DNA from: Faecalibacterium sp. UBA1762
GTDB lineage: Bacteria > Bacillota > Clostridia > Oscillospirales > Ruminococcaceae
DNA length: 64,000 bases
Assembly: GCA_002314755.1 (NCBI GenBank)
Contig: DCHC01000024.1
Coordinates: forward strand, 1 to 64,000
Direction of reading: 5' to 3'
The notes beneath the pieces are model-generated. The model saw only the letters and a list, made by a program, of their open reading frames with translations, ran no database searches and was not told where the DNA came from. Shown here in pieces: positions 1 to 8,295 of the stretch (position 1 is its first letter; every line of letters starts with the position of its first letter). A program made the translations under genes and the position numbers.

Positions 1-22
1 CTCACATCATTGACAAATCTAC

Positions 23-71
23 ATTCCGTCAAAAAAAGTAACAGAAAATTCCGTCAAAAAAGTAACAGAAA
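23..71. repeat. Tandem direct repeat, two copies of about 25 bp
   Basis: Two adjacent near-identical units (23-47 and 48-71) both begin ATTCCGTC, continue with a run of A and end in AGTAACAGAAA; they differ by one A. The stretch 1-251 otherwise shows no gene, only this repeat and the promoter-like region before the esterase. Function unknown; it could be slippage or a pair of protein-binding sites. Confidence 0.75.
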
Positions 72-206
72 ACACAAACATTTAACCGTAAAGACGGGAA
101 ATCGCAGTGCCTCGGGCAGCTATTGATGAAGACTGCGGACAGTTCAAGGGACTTAGAAAAGCGGGACAACGGTTTACAAAAGGTTATAGAATTTTCTTCG
201 GAAACA

Positions 207-215
207 TGATACAAT
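207..215 (+). promoter_or_regulatory. Extended -10 promoter candidate for the carboxylesterase
   Basis: TGA-TACAAT (TG motif 207-208, hexamer 210-215) lies 37 bases before the chosen ATG. No convincing -35 is seen; TATAGA at 186-191 is a weak candidate at 18 bp. Confidence 0.35.
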
Positions 216-251
216 GAGCCGCAGAAGAGATAAAAAGAAGGGATGAGAGTA

Positions 252-1799
252 ATGAATAAGAATGGAATAACGGTAAGTATCAATAACGGAACAGTTGTAG
301 GGGAACAGAGAGAAAATGGGGTGATGGTATTCCGGGGAATCCCTTACGGTGCCCCTTGTGATAAGGATATGCGCTTTTTGCCGCCGCGGCCTGCACAGCC
401 CTGGACAGGTGTACTTGACTGCACCCGAAACGGGCCGATTGCGCCGCAGATGGGCGGCAGTATTAGTTGCGGACAGGGTGGATTGGGTGAATATTTCAGC
501 GCCGGAAAACGGGAACTGTTTTGCGAAGGTGCAGAGCAGCAGGATGAGAACTGTCTGGTTTTGAATGTGCTGACACCCGGGATAAAAGATAAAAAGCCGG
601 TGCTGCTCTACCTGCATGGTGGCGGTTTTACCGGCGGCAGCGGGGCGCTGGTGTTGGGGGCCGATCGGCTTGCAATGGAGCAGCAGCTGGTTTTGGTCGG
701 CGTAAATCACCGGCTGGGCGCATTGGGATATCTGTACCTGGAGCATCTGGATGCCCGTTTTGCGGGCAGCGGTGTGGCGGGTCTGCTGGATATAGTACTG
801 GCCCTGCAATGGGTACGGGAGAATATCGCGGCTTTTGGCGGAAATCCGGAACAGGTAACCATATTGGGCGAAAGCGGCGGCTGTATGAAGGTGAATATGA
901 TGCTTGCCATGCCGCAGGCAGTTGGGCTGTTCCGCGCTGCCGTGGCGGAAAGCGGCAGCTGCCCGACGGGTTCTTATACGCCGGAAAAGGCAGTGGCATT
1001 TACCGATAAGCTGCTGCGGTATCTGGGTATTGATCCTGCTGCAGCCGATTGTGTACAGCAGCTGCAAAGGGTTGAAGCCGCCCGTATTGTGGAAGCGCAG
1101 ACGGCGGTAAGCACGGGGCTCACCCCCTGCCCTGTCGCAGACGGCGTTTATCTGCAGCCCACACCGGCAGATGTGTTTTCTGTTCCGGAAACCGCAGAGA
1201 AGATCCCGCTGATGGTGGGCTCCTCTGCGGATGAATGGGGTGTTTTTACTCCGGCAGAAAAGCTGCAGGGAATCAGTTGGGATAATATAGCCGTGCTGTT
1301 GGCAGAACGGTTGCATCAGCCTTTGCAAACGGTAGAGAGAACGGTCGCAGCATTTCGTGAGGCAGATAATAAGGGTGACGACGCTGCCCATACCTTTTTG
1401 CACATCATATCTATGAATGGTTTGCTGGGCGGGGGCGCGTTTGCACAGGCAATGGCCTGGGCACGGCAGAGCAAGGCGCCGGTTTATCACTATGCAGTCA
1501 ACTATGATACGCCGAACCCGATGCTGCCAAATACAAAATGCGCCTGGCATACCGCAGATCTTCCCTTGCAGATGGGGATTGTACTCTATCCGGAGTCAGA
1601 ACCGATTTCCGGGGTATGGCGCAATGCCATAGGCGCTTTTGTCAGAACCGGCAGCCCGGATACGCCGTCGCTTGCCTGGCCCGCCTTTACACAGGGCGAG
1701 AAAAGTACGATGGTGTTTGATGAGGCTTGTGGGATCCGGCAGGACCCGTGGCATACCTGTCGGGAAGCCTTGGACGGTGTAAATCTGGAAATGGAATAA
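252..1799 (+). CDS. Type B carboxylesterase (para-nitrobenzyl esterase family)
   Basis: A serine esterase of the type B carboxylesterase family, expected to hydrolyse ester or acyl groups; the natural substrate is unknown. The 515-residue length fits the family. Visible motifs are the oxyanion-hole segment HGGGF (about 122-126), the nucleophile elbow GESGG with Ser208, an acidic residue in SSADEWG (Glu about 328) and a histidine in AWHTADLP (His433), giving a complete Ser-Glu-His triad. There is no signal peptide, so it should act in the cytoplasm. ATG 252 is preferred over ATG 243 because AGAAGGG lies nine bases upstream. The gene stands alone in front of a decayed transporter. In this glycan-rich window a role in removing acyl groups from imported oligosaccharides is plausible but is inference. 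Confidence 0.9.
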   Translation: MNKNGITVSINNGTVVGEQRENGVMVFRGIPYGAPCDKDMRFLPPRPAQPWTGVLDCTRNGPIAPQMGGSISCGQGGLGEYFSAGKRELFCEGAEQQDENCLVLNVLTPGIKDKKPVLLYLHGGGFTGGSGALVLGADRLAMEQQLVLVGVNHRLGALGYLYLEHLDARFAGSGVAGLLDIVLALQWVRENIAAFGGNPEQVTILGESGGCMKVNMMLAMPQAVGLFRAAVAESGSCPTGSYTPEKAVAFTDKLLRYLGIDPAAADCVQQLQRVEAARIVEAQTAVSTGLTPCPVADGVYLQPTPADVFSVPETAEKIPLMVGSSADEWGVFTPAEKLQGISWDNIAVLLAERLHQPLQTVERTVAAFREADNKGDDAAHTFLHIISMNGLLGGGAFAQAMAWARQSKAPVYHYAVNYDTPNPMLPNTKCAWHTADLPLQMGIVLYPESEPISGVWRNAIGAFVRTGSPDTPSLAWPAFTQGEKSTMVFDEACGIRQDPWHTCREALDGVNLEME

Positions 1800-1841
1800 A
1801 AAAACCGCCATAACAAATTCTAAATTCGGATGAGGACATTC

Positions 1842-2256
1842 ATGGAGGCCCTGTTAATCATACCACTATGCGTGCTGGCAGTCGCGAAGATATTGCCGCA
1901 ATCCAGCTGCGCAAAAAAAGAAACGGCACCCCACGCTTCCGCAAGCTTTAATCTGATTATGTTTACTGTTATTGCGCTGTGTTTTTTACCTCATCTGTTG
2001 CAAAGCAGTCTGTGCTGCCCAGCCGCAGAATTTTGTTTTTCGGTCTGTCCGCCGGTGCAATACTGGGCATGTATCAGCCCTGAACCTATATGCTACATCG
2101 GTAATTGAAGGAAAAATGTTTTTTCCGATGCAGAACTGTTGTATCAATGTGCTGATGACTTTTCCCGGGGTAATCATTTACTGCGAAACCTTTACCCGCC
2201 GGCAAAGGTGGGGCATTCCGATCAGCATTACCGCAATTTTGTTGTTAAGCCTGTGA
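1842..2256 (+). pseudogene. Decayed DMT-superfamily (EamA-like) transporter remnant
   Basis: No single frame is open. The region reads as a membrane protein only if the frame is changed at least twice: frame A (1842 to about 2000) is hydrophobic, a second frame gives FFGLSAGAILGMYQ (about 2035-2085), and the frame ending at 2256 gives ALNLYATSVIEGKMFFPMQN followed by a hydrophobic segment, a charged RRQ and a last hydrophobic stretch. That order (short-side-chain helix, P-x-QN helix, RRQ-x-x-G, final helix) is typical of EamA/DMT transporter halves. The assignment rests on pattern memory, not a search. It is interpreted as a pseudogene with several frameshifts and probable N-terminal loss. 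Confidence 0.55.
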
Positions 2257-2397
2257 CAAAGACGAATTTGCAGAGTTGCAGGGAGCAAAACTCGTAAGGA
2301 AAACGAATAAAAGCGGCGGTACGGGGGCTAAAAAATGTCTGCCGTGCTGCTGCAATCCGGCAAAATGTAATTATTTTTTGTTTTTCTGAAAAAACCT

Positions 2398-2426
2398 TTG
2401 CTTTTTTTGTGACATCAGTGTATACT
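2398..2426 (+). promoter_or_regulatory. Promoter of tRNA-Arg
   Basis: TTGCTT (2398-2403) and TATACT (2421-2426) are separated by exactly 17 bp, and the tRNA begins 16 bases downstream, as expected for a dedicated stable-RNA promoter. Confidence 0.75.
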
Positions 2427-2441
2427 ATACAAGTACCGCAT

Positions 2442-2518
2442 GCAATCGTAGCTCAGTTGGATAGAGCGTTCGGCTCCGACCCGGAAGGCCGCTGGTTCGA
2501 ATCCAGTCGATTGCACCA
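2442..2518 (+). tRNA. tRNA-Arg (anticodon CCG)
   Basis: A 77-nt cloverleaf. The acceptor stem GCAATCG pairs with CGATTGC, followed by discriminator A and an encoded CCA. The D arm is GCTC/GAGC. The anticodon stem TTCGG/CCGGA (one G-U) carries loop CTCCGAC, giving anticodon CCG, which reads CGG (Arg). The T arm GCTGG/CCAGT carries TTCGAAT. It has its own promoter and terminator, so it is a single-gene unit. Confidence 0.95.
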
Positions 2519-2552
2519 AAAAGAAGTACTGCAGATGCAGTACTTCTTTTTT
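2519..2552 (+). terminator. Rho-independent terminator of tRNA-Arg
   Basis: AAGAAGTACTGC (2521-2532) pairs perfectly with GCAGTACTTCTT (2537-2548) over a 4-nt loop and runs into a T tract. Confidence 0.9.
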
Positions 2553-2741
2553 CAGTAAAAATGTTACTGGACTATCCTCTGAAAAGGGGACAGTTTAAAC
2601 ACAAAAAAAGGGAGCAGATCCACTTTATAGAAGCGGTTCTGTGCCCGCTCTGCAGATACATAAAAGCAGTATCGTTCTGCTTCGCAGGAAAACTCCATGA
2701 TACTGTATGGCATAATTCCAAGAGAGGAACGGAAATTTAAA

Positions 2742-3305
2742 ATGATAGAGGAATTGGTAACACTGTTTCAGGAAGCCCCCCGCCTTGTTATCGGCAATGC
2801 AATCGGCATTGTTTCCATTGTGTTTGCTTTTTTGTCCTATCAGGCAAAAACCGCAAAAAAACTGCTGCTTTTACAGACAGGTCTGGTGTTGTCGGTGGTG
2901 GTTTCCTATGCGGTGTTAGGCGCCTGGTCGGGTATGGCGTTAAATGTTGTCTGCCTAATCCGGAATATTTCCTACACCGTCGACAGGGTACGGCTTTTCC
3001 ACACGAAGGTATGGCCGTGGATTCTGGCGGTCGCCATGGGTTGTATGGGTGCTTTTTCTTGGCAGGGACCCGTTTCTTTGCTGGTTATAGCAGCGCTGAT
3101 GATCAACACTGTTTTTCTTTCGCTGAATGACAATAACAAGCTGCGCGCGAGCCTGCTTTTTACCTGTACGCTGGTTATCCTGTACGACCTTTTTGTACAG
3201 GCATATCTGCCTATCGTGATGGAAGCGGTGTCCATGGTTTCCGCGGCAATCGGACTGATTCGTTTTCGGAACTGTAAAAATACACTCGGCGAACAAAATA
3301 GCTAA
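2742..3305 (+). CDS. YgjV family inner membrane protein
   Basis: An integral membrane protein of 187 residues made almost entirely of hydrophobic segments (about six helices). It resembles the YgjV family of unknown function: an early GNAIGIVSIVFAFLSYQ helix, a following basic K-T-A-K-K turn and a central asparagine/arginine-rich LIRN segment. No biochemical role can be assigned. The start is uncertain. ATG 2742 follows GAGAGGAA at 12 bases and gives an N-terminus that begins just before the first helix; ATG 2697 follows AGGAA at 6 bases and would add 15 residues. It is 22 bases upstream of the glycerol-1-phosphate dehydrogenase gene and probably co-transcribed with it and the MATE gene. It lies just downstream of the tRNA-Arg terminator. 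Confidence 0.75.
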   Translation: MIEELVTLFQEAPRLVIGNAIGIVSIVFAFLSYQAKTAKKLLLLQTGLVLSVVVSYAVLGAWSGMALNVVCLIRNISYTVDRVRLFHTKVWPWILAVAMGCMGAFSWQGPVSLLVIAALMINTVFLSLNDNNKLRASLLFTCTLVILYDLFVQAYLPIVMEAVSMVSAAIGLIRFRNCKNTLGEQNS

Positions 3306-3327
3306 AAAACAGAAAGGGGTGGCAGAA

Positions 3328-4659
3328 ATGGCGTTACCGGTTTTACCGGCACACTTTACCTGCCGTTGCGGTGCGGTACATACCTGCCCGATAGAAAAGG
3401 TTGTCAGCGGTGAAGATGTGTTAAAACAGGTTCCTGTCCTGCTGGACGGAATGAAGCATGTGGTGCTGGTCAGTGACGGGAATACAGCGCCCCTTGCGGC
3501 TGATCGGCTCACCGCGCTGCTGAAGGGCTCCGGCATTGCCGTGGCAGAGGCTTTTTTTAACACAACTGCGGTGGTTGTACCGGATGAGACTTCTGTTGCA
3601 TTTATACAGCGGTTTATTACACCGGATACTGAAGCTTTGGTGGGCGTAGGCAGTGGCGTGATCAATGATCTGTGCAAATATGTTTCCTATGAGGCGGAAT
3701 TGCCGTATATGATGGTTGCCACTGCCCCCAGTATGGACGGGTACGCTTCCAAAGGGGCTGCCATGGTGCTGGACGGCATGAAGGTGACTACCAATGCCCG
3801 ACCCCCCAGATGGATCGTCGGCGACTGGAACCTGTTGGCAAGCGCACCGTTATCTATGCTGCAAAGCGGAATCGGAGACCTTTTGGGAAAGTATTCCTGC
3901 CTGAACGACTGGCGCTGTGCCGCTCTGCTGTTGGATGAGCCGTTTTGCCAGGAAATTTACAGGGATGTCAAGGTCTGTGCAGAGGCGGCGGCAGCGGATA
4001 TTGAAGCGGTGCTGCGCAGGGATAAGACGGCGGTGGGCAGACTGTTTGAAGGGTTGGTGCAGGTGGGTATTGCCATGAGCTTTGCCGGAAATTCCAGACC
4101 GGCAAGCGGCAGCGAACACCATCTTGCCCACTTCTACGAGATTGTTGGTCTGCAGCGCGGTTTTGCCTATCTCGCCCACGGTATTGACGTCGCTTACGGT
4201 ACCCTTTTGACCTGCGAATTGCGTGAGCAGTTGGCTGTTGCCCTGGAACAGATGGCCGAAAAGCCGGTAGAGGCACCGCTCCTTGAACAAAAGCTACCCG
4301 CGTGGCAGCAGATATTCGGCAATATGGCCTGTGAGGTGGAGACCTTGCAGCGCAAGGTCGGCTACTACGATACAAAAAAACGCGCAGAGCGGCAGCAGAA
4401 AATATGGGAAAACCGCAGACAGCTTGCGGCGATTTTACAGGACGCGCCTTCGGCGGTGCAGATGGAAGCAATGTTGACACGAACGGGACTTTTACTAAAG
4501 AGGTATACGGATACATACGGTAAAAACGGTGCTGATGTCATAGAACAGTCCATGCTGTGGGCAAAAGATCTGAAGGACAGATATACCCTGTTTAATCTGC
4601 TGGAGGATGTGGGAATGCTATCTTCCGCAGTCGGGGCGGTGGCAGAGAGAATCGGGTAA
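3328..4659 (+). CDS. egsA: sn-Glycerol-1-phosphate dehydrogenase (EgsA/AraM family)
   Basis: Reduces dihydroxyacetone phosphate to sn-glycerol-1-phosphate with NAD(P)H, the reaction that sets archaeal-type lipid stereochemistry and that also exists in some Firmicutes, where AraM belongs to this metal-dependent dehydrogenase family. The 443-residue product shows the nucleotide-binding stretch VGVGSGVINDLCKY (about 110-123), the family-typical APSMDGYAS, and metal-ligand regions around GIGDLLGKYS and SEHHLAH. ATG 3328 is chosen over GTG 3319 because AAAGGGG lies seven bases before it. It sits between the YgjV gene and a MATE exporter with short gaps, suggesting one transcript. In Bacillus subtilis araM belongs to the arabinose operon; here arabinose genes lie more than 20 kb away. 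Confidence 0.88.
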   Translation: MALPVLPAHFTCRCGAVHTCPIEKVVSGEDVLKQVPVLLDGMKHVVLVSDGNTAPLAADRLTALLKGSGIAVAEAFFNTTAVVVPDETSVAFIQRFITPDTEALVGVGSGVINDLCKYVSYEAELPYMMVATAPSMDGYASKGAAMVLDGMKVTTNARPPRWIVGDWNLLASAPLSMLQSGIGDLLGKYSCLNDWRCAALLLDEPFCQEIYRDVKVCAEAAAADIEAVLRRDKTAVGRLFEGLVQVGIAMSFAGNSRPASGSEHHLAHFYEIVGLQRGFAYLAHGIDVAYGTLLTCELREQLAVALEQMAEKPVEAPLLEQKLPAWQQIFGNMACEVETLQRKVGYYDTKKRAERQQKIWENRRQLAAILQDAPSAVQMEAMLTRTGLLLKRYTDTYGKNGADVIEQSMLWAKDLKDRYTLFNLLEDVGMLSSAVGAVAERIG

Positions 4660-4703
4660 TCCTTCTGCAAAAAGATACTGTACAGAAAGGTAAAGGTAGT
4701 GAC

Positions 4704-6146
4704 GTGATAAAAAGCTTGCGTAAAAAGTACGTCGGAGATAAGGCGTTTTATAAAATGGTGCTGGGAATCTCCATGCCCATAATTGTTCAGACCGCCATAA
4801 CCAATTTTGTCAGTCTTCTGGATAACATTATGGTTGGTCAGGTCGGCACGGAACAGATGTCGGGCGTTTCCATTGCCAACCAGCTAATGTTTGTATATCT
4901 GCTTTGTATTTTCGGCGGACACGGCGGCGCGGGTATCTTTACTGCCCAGTTTCATGGAAAGGGTGACCAGGAGGGCATCCGCTATACCATGCGGTTTAAA
5001 ATGTTGGTCAGCATTGTACTGACGACAGTAGCAGTCTGTATTCTAACCTGGTATGATGACCCGCTGATCAATCAGTTTTTACATGACGGCAGTGCAACCG
5101 GAGACCTTGCTCTGACATTGACCTCAGGTAAAGCGTATATGAAGGTCATGCTGATCGGTTTGATTCCCTTTGCGGTCAGCCAGGTATACACAAGTACCCT
5201 GCGCGAGGTGGGCGAGACTCTGATGCCCATGAAAGCGGGCATCGCCGCAGTATTTGTGAACCTGTTTTTCAACTGGGTACTGATTTACGGCAACTTGGGC
5301 GCACCAGGGCTTGGCGTTGTGGGCGCGGCGGTTGCTACGGTGATCTCTCGTTTTGTAGAGTGCGGTATTGTCATAATCTGGACACACCGTCACGAGCGGC
5401 GGTTCCCGTTTATGCACGGCGTCTGGAAAAGCCTGCGTGTTCCCCTTACCTTGACCAGAGATATGATCATTCGCGGCACACCCTTAATGGTAAACGAGGG
5501 ACTGTGGTCGCTTAGTATGACTATTATCAGCCAGTGCTACTCCACCCGAGGTCTGGCGGTTGTTGCCGGTATCAATATTGCCAATACCATTATTAACCTG
5601 TTTAACGTGGTTTATATGTCTTTGGGTACCGCTGTGGGCATTGTTGTGGGTAAGCTGTTGGGACAGGGCAGCGAAGAGGAAGCCATAGATACCGACCGCA
5701 AGATGATAACCTTTTGTATTTTTACCGGACTGACAATCGGTTATGTGATGGCGATTATAGCGCCGCTTTTCCCCGGTCTGTATAACACAACCCAGGAGGT
5801 CCGCGATCTTGCGACCTATTTTATCCGGGTTATGGGCATGCTGATGCCGTTGCACGCGTTTATCCATTCCTGCTATTTTACCATGCGCTGCGGCGGAAAA
5901 ACCGGTGTCACCTTTTTGTTTGACTGCGGCTACAGCTGTGGCGTGTGTGTACCGGCGGCGTTGTTGCTTGCCTACCGCACCGATTTGAGCATTATCGGCC
6001 TGTACCTGATTTGCCAGATTGTAGATGTGATGAAAATGGTAATCGGTATGTTTTTACTGAAAAAAGGCACCTGGGTACACAATATTGTGGGAGGTGGCGC
6101 AGAAAAAACAGAAATTTCCACCACGCAGGATTCCATGTCGGAATAA
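4704..6146 (+). CDS. MATE family efflux transporter (first of three)
   Basis: A 480-residue membrane protein with about twelve hydrophobic segments in the two-half MATE arrangement, including the N-terminal GISMPIIVQTAITNFVSLLDNI region and MVGQVGTEQMSGVSIANQ, the usual first-helix signature. MATE proteins export cationic drugs or metabolites in exchange for Na+ or H+; the substrate cannot be read from sequence. The start is GTG 4704, seven bases after AAAGG. It is 44 bases downstream of egsA and ends before a strong bidirectional hairpin, so it is likely the last gene of the ygjV-egsA-MATE unit. Confidence 0.9.
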   Translation: MIKSLRKKYVGDKAFYKMVLGISMPIIVQTAITNFVSLLDNIMVGQVGTEQMSGVSIANQLMFVYLLCIFGGHGGAGIFTAQFHGKGDQEGIRYTMRFKMLVSIVLTTVAVCILTWYDDPLINQFLHDGSATGDLALTLTSGKAYMKVMLIGLIPFAVSQVYTSTLREVGETLMPMKAGIAAVFVNLFFNWVLIYGNLGAPGLGVVGAAVATVISRFVECGIVIIWTHRHERRFPFMHGVWKSLRVPLTLTRDMIIRGTPLMVNEGLWSLSMTIISQCYSTRGLAVVAGINIANTIINLFNVVYMSLGTAVGIVVGKLLGQGSEEEAIDTDRKMITFCIFTGLTIGYVMAIIAPLFPGLYNTTQEVRDLATYFIRVMGMLMPLHAFIHSCYFTMRCGGKTGVTFLFDCGYSCGVCVPAALLLAYRTDLSIIGLYLICQIVDVMKMVIGMFLLKKGTWVHNIVGGGAEKTEISTTQDSMSE

Positions 6147-6162
6147 GAACCGAACAATCAAA

Positions 6163-6206
6163 AAAGCCGCAGCTTTCAGAAACTCTGTCAAAGCTGCGGC
6201 TTTCTG
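6163..6206. terminator. Bidirectional terminator between convergent genes
   Basis: AAAGCCGCAGCTTT (6163-6176) pairs perfectly with AAAGCTGCGGCTTT (6190-6203), flanked by A and T runs, between the convergent MATE gene and the metallohydrolase. Confidence 0.9.
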
Positions 6207-6208
6207 TT

Positions 6209-6916
6209 TTAAAACTCGACTTCCATACCGTCATAGCTGACAAGCCAGCCTTTTTCCTGTAGCTGAGCTGCCAGATCGTCATAAACAACCTTGCCGTTGT
6301 GGGAAAAATGGTTTAGGCAGACAATGGTTGTGTCATCAATGCAACCGGCCTCTCGTAGGCGCTGGACAAATTCTGTGTTGGCAGGTACTCCCATGTGTCC
6401 GTCCCGCCAAGTGGCGACAATGCCGGTGCAATCCAGCGAGATCATATCATAGTGACGGGGTTGTTGCTGCCACAATTGCCAGATACTGTCGGCGGGAATA
6501 CCGGTGTCGTGGGCGTAAAGCAGGTGCTTTGTGCCGTCGAAAATCTCGTAAAACACCGGGGTAAGGTGCGGAGCGTGGTTGGCGGGAAAAGCCGTGACGG
6601 TGTATTTCCCTACGCGGTATCTTTCAAAGGGAGCGACCTCATGCAGCACCAGTCCGCTGTTCGGGGCGTTCAGGTGATACGCGTTGATGCCTGCCTCCAG
6701 GCCTTTACTGCCCCAGACATGCAGCGGTTTCAGCTGCTCCGGGTGCTGATAGCTGGCGAAACCTTCCCGGCGGTAATACAGCTCCTCCGGCTGCCAGTGA
6801 TCCTCATGGGCGTGGGTAATAAGGATATTTTCCAAAAAGCTGATATCAATATGATTGGTCAGCAGATGAAAATAGGTATCCGGCCCGAAATCGATCAACA
6901 GATCGTCATTGATCAT
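6209..6916 (-). CDS. MBL-fold metallohydrolase, PhnP-like (main open frame)
   Basis: A metallo-beta-lactamase-fold phosphodiesterase resembling PhnP, which hydrolyses a cyclic phosphate in phosphonate breakdown; other MBL nucleases are possible. The open 235-residue frame has the metal motif HAHEDH (His35, His37, Asp39, His40), a later NHAP histidine, AHDTG aspartate and LNHFSH histidines, so the catalytic core is intact. The usual MBL first strand and the cysteine-rich loop are missing from this frame but are present just upstream in another frame (6917-7038), so this is the larger part of a frameshifted gene. The true start is ATG 7038. If the frameshift is real, the protein from the internal start would lack its first strand and is probably inactive. 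Confidence 0.8.
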   Translation of the reverse strand: MINDDLLIDFGPDTYFHLLTNHIDISFLENILITHAHEDHWQPEELYYRREGFASYQHPEQLKPLHVWGSKGLEAGINAYHLNAPNSGLVLHEVAPFERYRVGKYTVTAFPANHAPHLTPVFYEIFDGTKHLLYAHDTGIPADSIWQLWQQQPRHYDMISLDCTGIVATWRDGHMGVPANTEFVQRLREAGCIDDTTIVCLNHFSHNGKVVYDDLAAQLQEKGWLVSYDGMEVEF

Positions 6917-7038
6917 AGCTTGGGCGCGGGTTCGGATATTTCGTCCCCCTAGTCGGCGGGCCCTCTGACAGGCCTCACAGTCACAAAACAGGGATGGCCA
7001 GCCCTCAGCGGCAGCGGTCCCAAATAGATTATTTTCAT
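6917..7038 (-). pseudogene. Frameshifted N-terminal segment of the PhnP-like hydrolase
   Basis: Reading the minus strand from ATG 7038 gives MKIIYLG and then runs out of frame to a stop. Adding one base after codon 7 (near 7017-7018, expected GGA-ACC, seen GGA-CC) restores TAAAEGWPSLFCDCEACQR and joins in frame to the downstream hydrolase. The CxCxxC loop matches the structural-zinc loop of PhnP-type enzymes. A good ribosome-binding site (TAAGGAG) precedes ATG 7038. So the gene carries a one-base deletion, or the assembly has an error here. Confidence 0.8.
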
Positions 7039-7177
7039 AAGTCAGGATACTCCTTACAATTTTTCAGTTTAATAAATACGCGAACCGGTACTATCTTACT
7101 GCAAAACCAAGATGGGGACAAGTGGATATACTGCACAAAAACGATTCTTCGCTTTTGTGCACCCTACCAACATTTTG

Positions 7178-7186
7178 TGATATAGT
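7178..7186 (+). promoter_or_regulatory. Extended -10 promoter candidate for the kinase/SIS/GH127 arm
   Basis: TGA-TATAGT (hexamer 7181-7186) lies about 80 bases before the kinase start. The -35 is poor (TTGTGC at 7155-7160, 20 bp away), so activator dependence is possible. Confidence 0.4.
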
Positions 7187-7264
7187 GAAACAGGGCTTGC
7201 AGAGAAAATAGCACTGTCTTATAATGGCGGTAAACAAAGATGACATACAGGAGAGTATATCAAA

Positions 7265-8281
7265 ATGATGAACCTTTGTGCAGACGGTGGCGGAACCAAA
7301 CTGCAGTTGTTGGTCTTTGACGAAAATTACCGGCTGATGGCCCATTTGAGAGGGCCGGCGGTCACGGCCATGTATATTGATAAAGAGCTGGTAGACAAAA
7401 ATATGCGGGAGACTTTGCAGGCTTTGGTGAATGCATTGCCGGCACAAGCCCCCAGGGCAGCGGATGGCAGATTGGTGTTTGAAAAAGCATACATTACCTC
7501 TTTAAACAGATCACTGTTAGACGATTTGCTGCCACAGATCGCCGTGATAAAAAACACGGTATTTTTAGGTGAGGGAGAGGCCGGGCTGCTGGCGTCTGCC
7601 GCCGAAAAAAACGGTGCAGTTGCCCTGGCGGGAACAGGGTCAGATTATTTTTATCTGGAAGACGGTCGGGTGACCTGTGTAGTGGGCGGTTACGGACCGG
7701 TGCTGGGGGATGAGTGCAGCGGATATGATATCGGTCGGCGTACCCTGGACGCTGCCATCCGTGCGTCGGAACAGCGAGGTCCCGCAACCCTGTTGGAGGA
7801 ATATGTACGGCAGGATTACGGTATAGAGGGCAGAATGTTTGAGCTGGTGAGCATTGTCCACGGCAGTCCGGATACCCGCAAACCGGTTGCCAGGGCCACC
7901 TATACTTTGGCAAGAGCAATCCGGGACGGGGACGCCGTTGCCGCACAGATATTGACCCGTGTCGGTATCGAGGCGGCAGAGAATATGGTTGCTCTTTTGT
8001 GCCGTGTCGGGCAAACGGCCGACTGTGAGCTAACGGTCAGCGGTTGTGGCGGCGCCTGGAAGATTCACCCGCTTTTCTGGCAGAGCTATGCCGAAAAAAT
8101 AAGGACGGTTTTTCCGAAAATGAAGCTGCAGGTTCCGCTTTTTGACCCGGTGATGGGCGGTGTGGTTTACCGTTGGATTGGGGAGAAGGGACCGTTAGAC
8201 CGGCAGGATATTGCTTATCTGCAGGCGGAATTTGCGCCCTGCGCTTTGAAAAGCTATTTTGAAGAACCGGACATTCAATAG
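7265..8281 (+). CDS. BadF/BadG/BcrA-family sugar kinase (N-acetylglucosamine kinase-like)
   Basis: A 338-residue ASKHA-fold kinase. The phosphate-1 loop is ADGGGTKLQLLVFDE near the N-terminus, the phosphate-2 loop is VALAGTGSD (about residues 118-126) and the adenosine region is SGCGGAWK. Members of this family phosphorylate N-acetylglucosamine, N-acetylmuramic acid or related sugars. It is cytoplasmic with no signal peptide. The start is ATG 7265 or 7268, following AGGAG. The next gene (SIS protein) begins 14 bases after its stop, and GH127 follows, so this kinase probably phosphorylates a sugar released in this locus. The acceptor sugar cannot be read from sequence. Confidence 0.85.
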   Translation: MMNLCADGGGTKLQLLVFDENYRLMAHLRGPAVTAMYIDKELVDKNMRETLQALVNALPAQAPRAADGRLVFEKAYITSLNRSLLDDLLPQIAVIKNTVFLGEGEAGLLASAAEKNGAVALAGTGSDYFYLEDGRVTCVVGGYGPVLGDECSGYDIGRRTLDAAIRASEQRGPATLLEEYVRQDYGIEGRMFELVSIVHGSPDTRKPVARATYTLARAIRDGDAVAAQILTRVGIEAAENMVALLCRVGQTADCELTVSGCGGAWKIHPLFWQSYAEKIRTVFPKMKLQVPLFDPVMGGVVYRWIGEKGPLDRQDIAYLQAEFAPCALKSYFEEPDIQ

Positions 8282-8295
8282 AAAGGATTTCGACG

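Noticed and set aside
174..1550. 458-codon minus-strand open frame over the carboxylesterase
   Set aside because: It lies antisense to a gene with a full catalytic triad, has no protein-like motifs and is rich in Cys/His/Arg as expected of a shadow frame.
1830..2256. Two overlapping small plus-strand open frames as separate genes
   Set aside because: Together they read as one frameshifted transporter remnant; neither alone resembles a protein.
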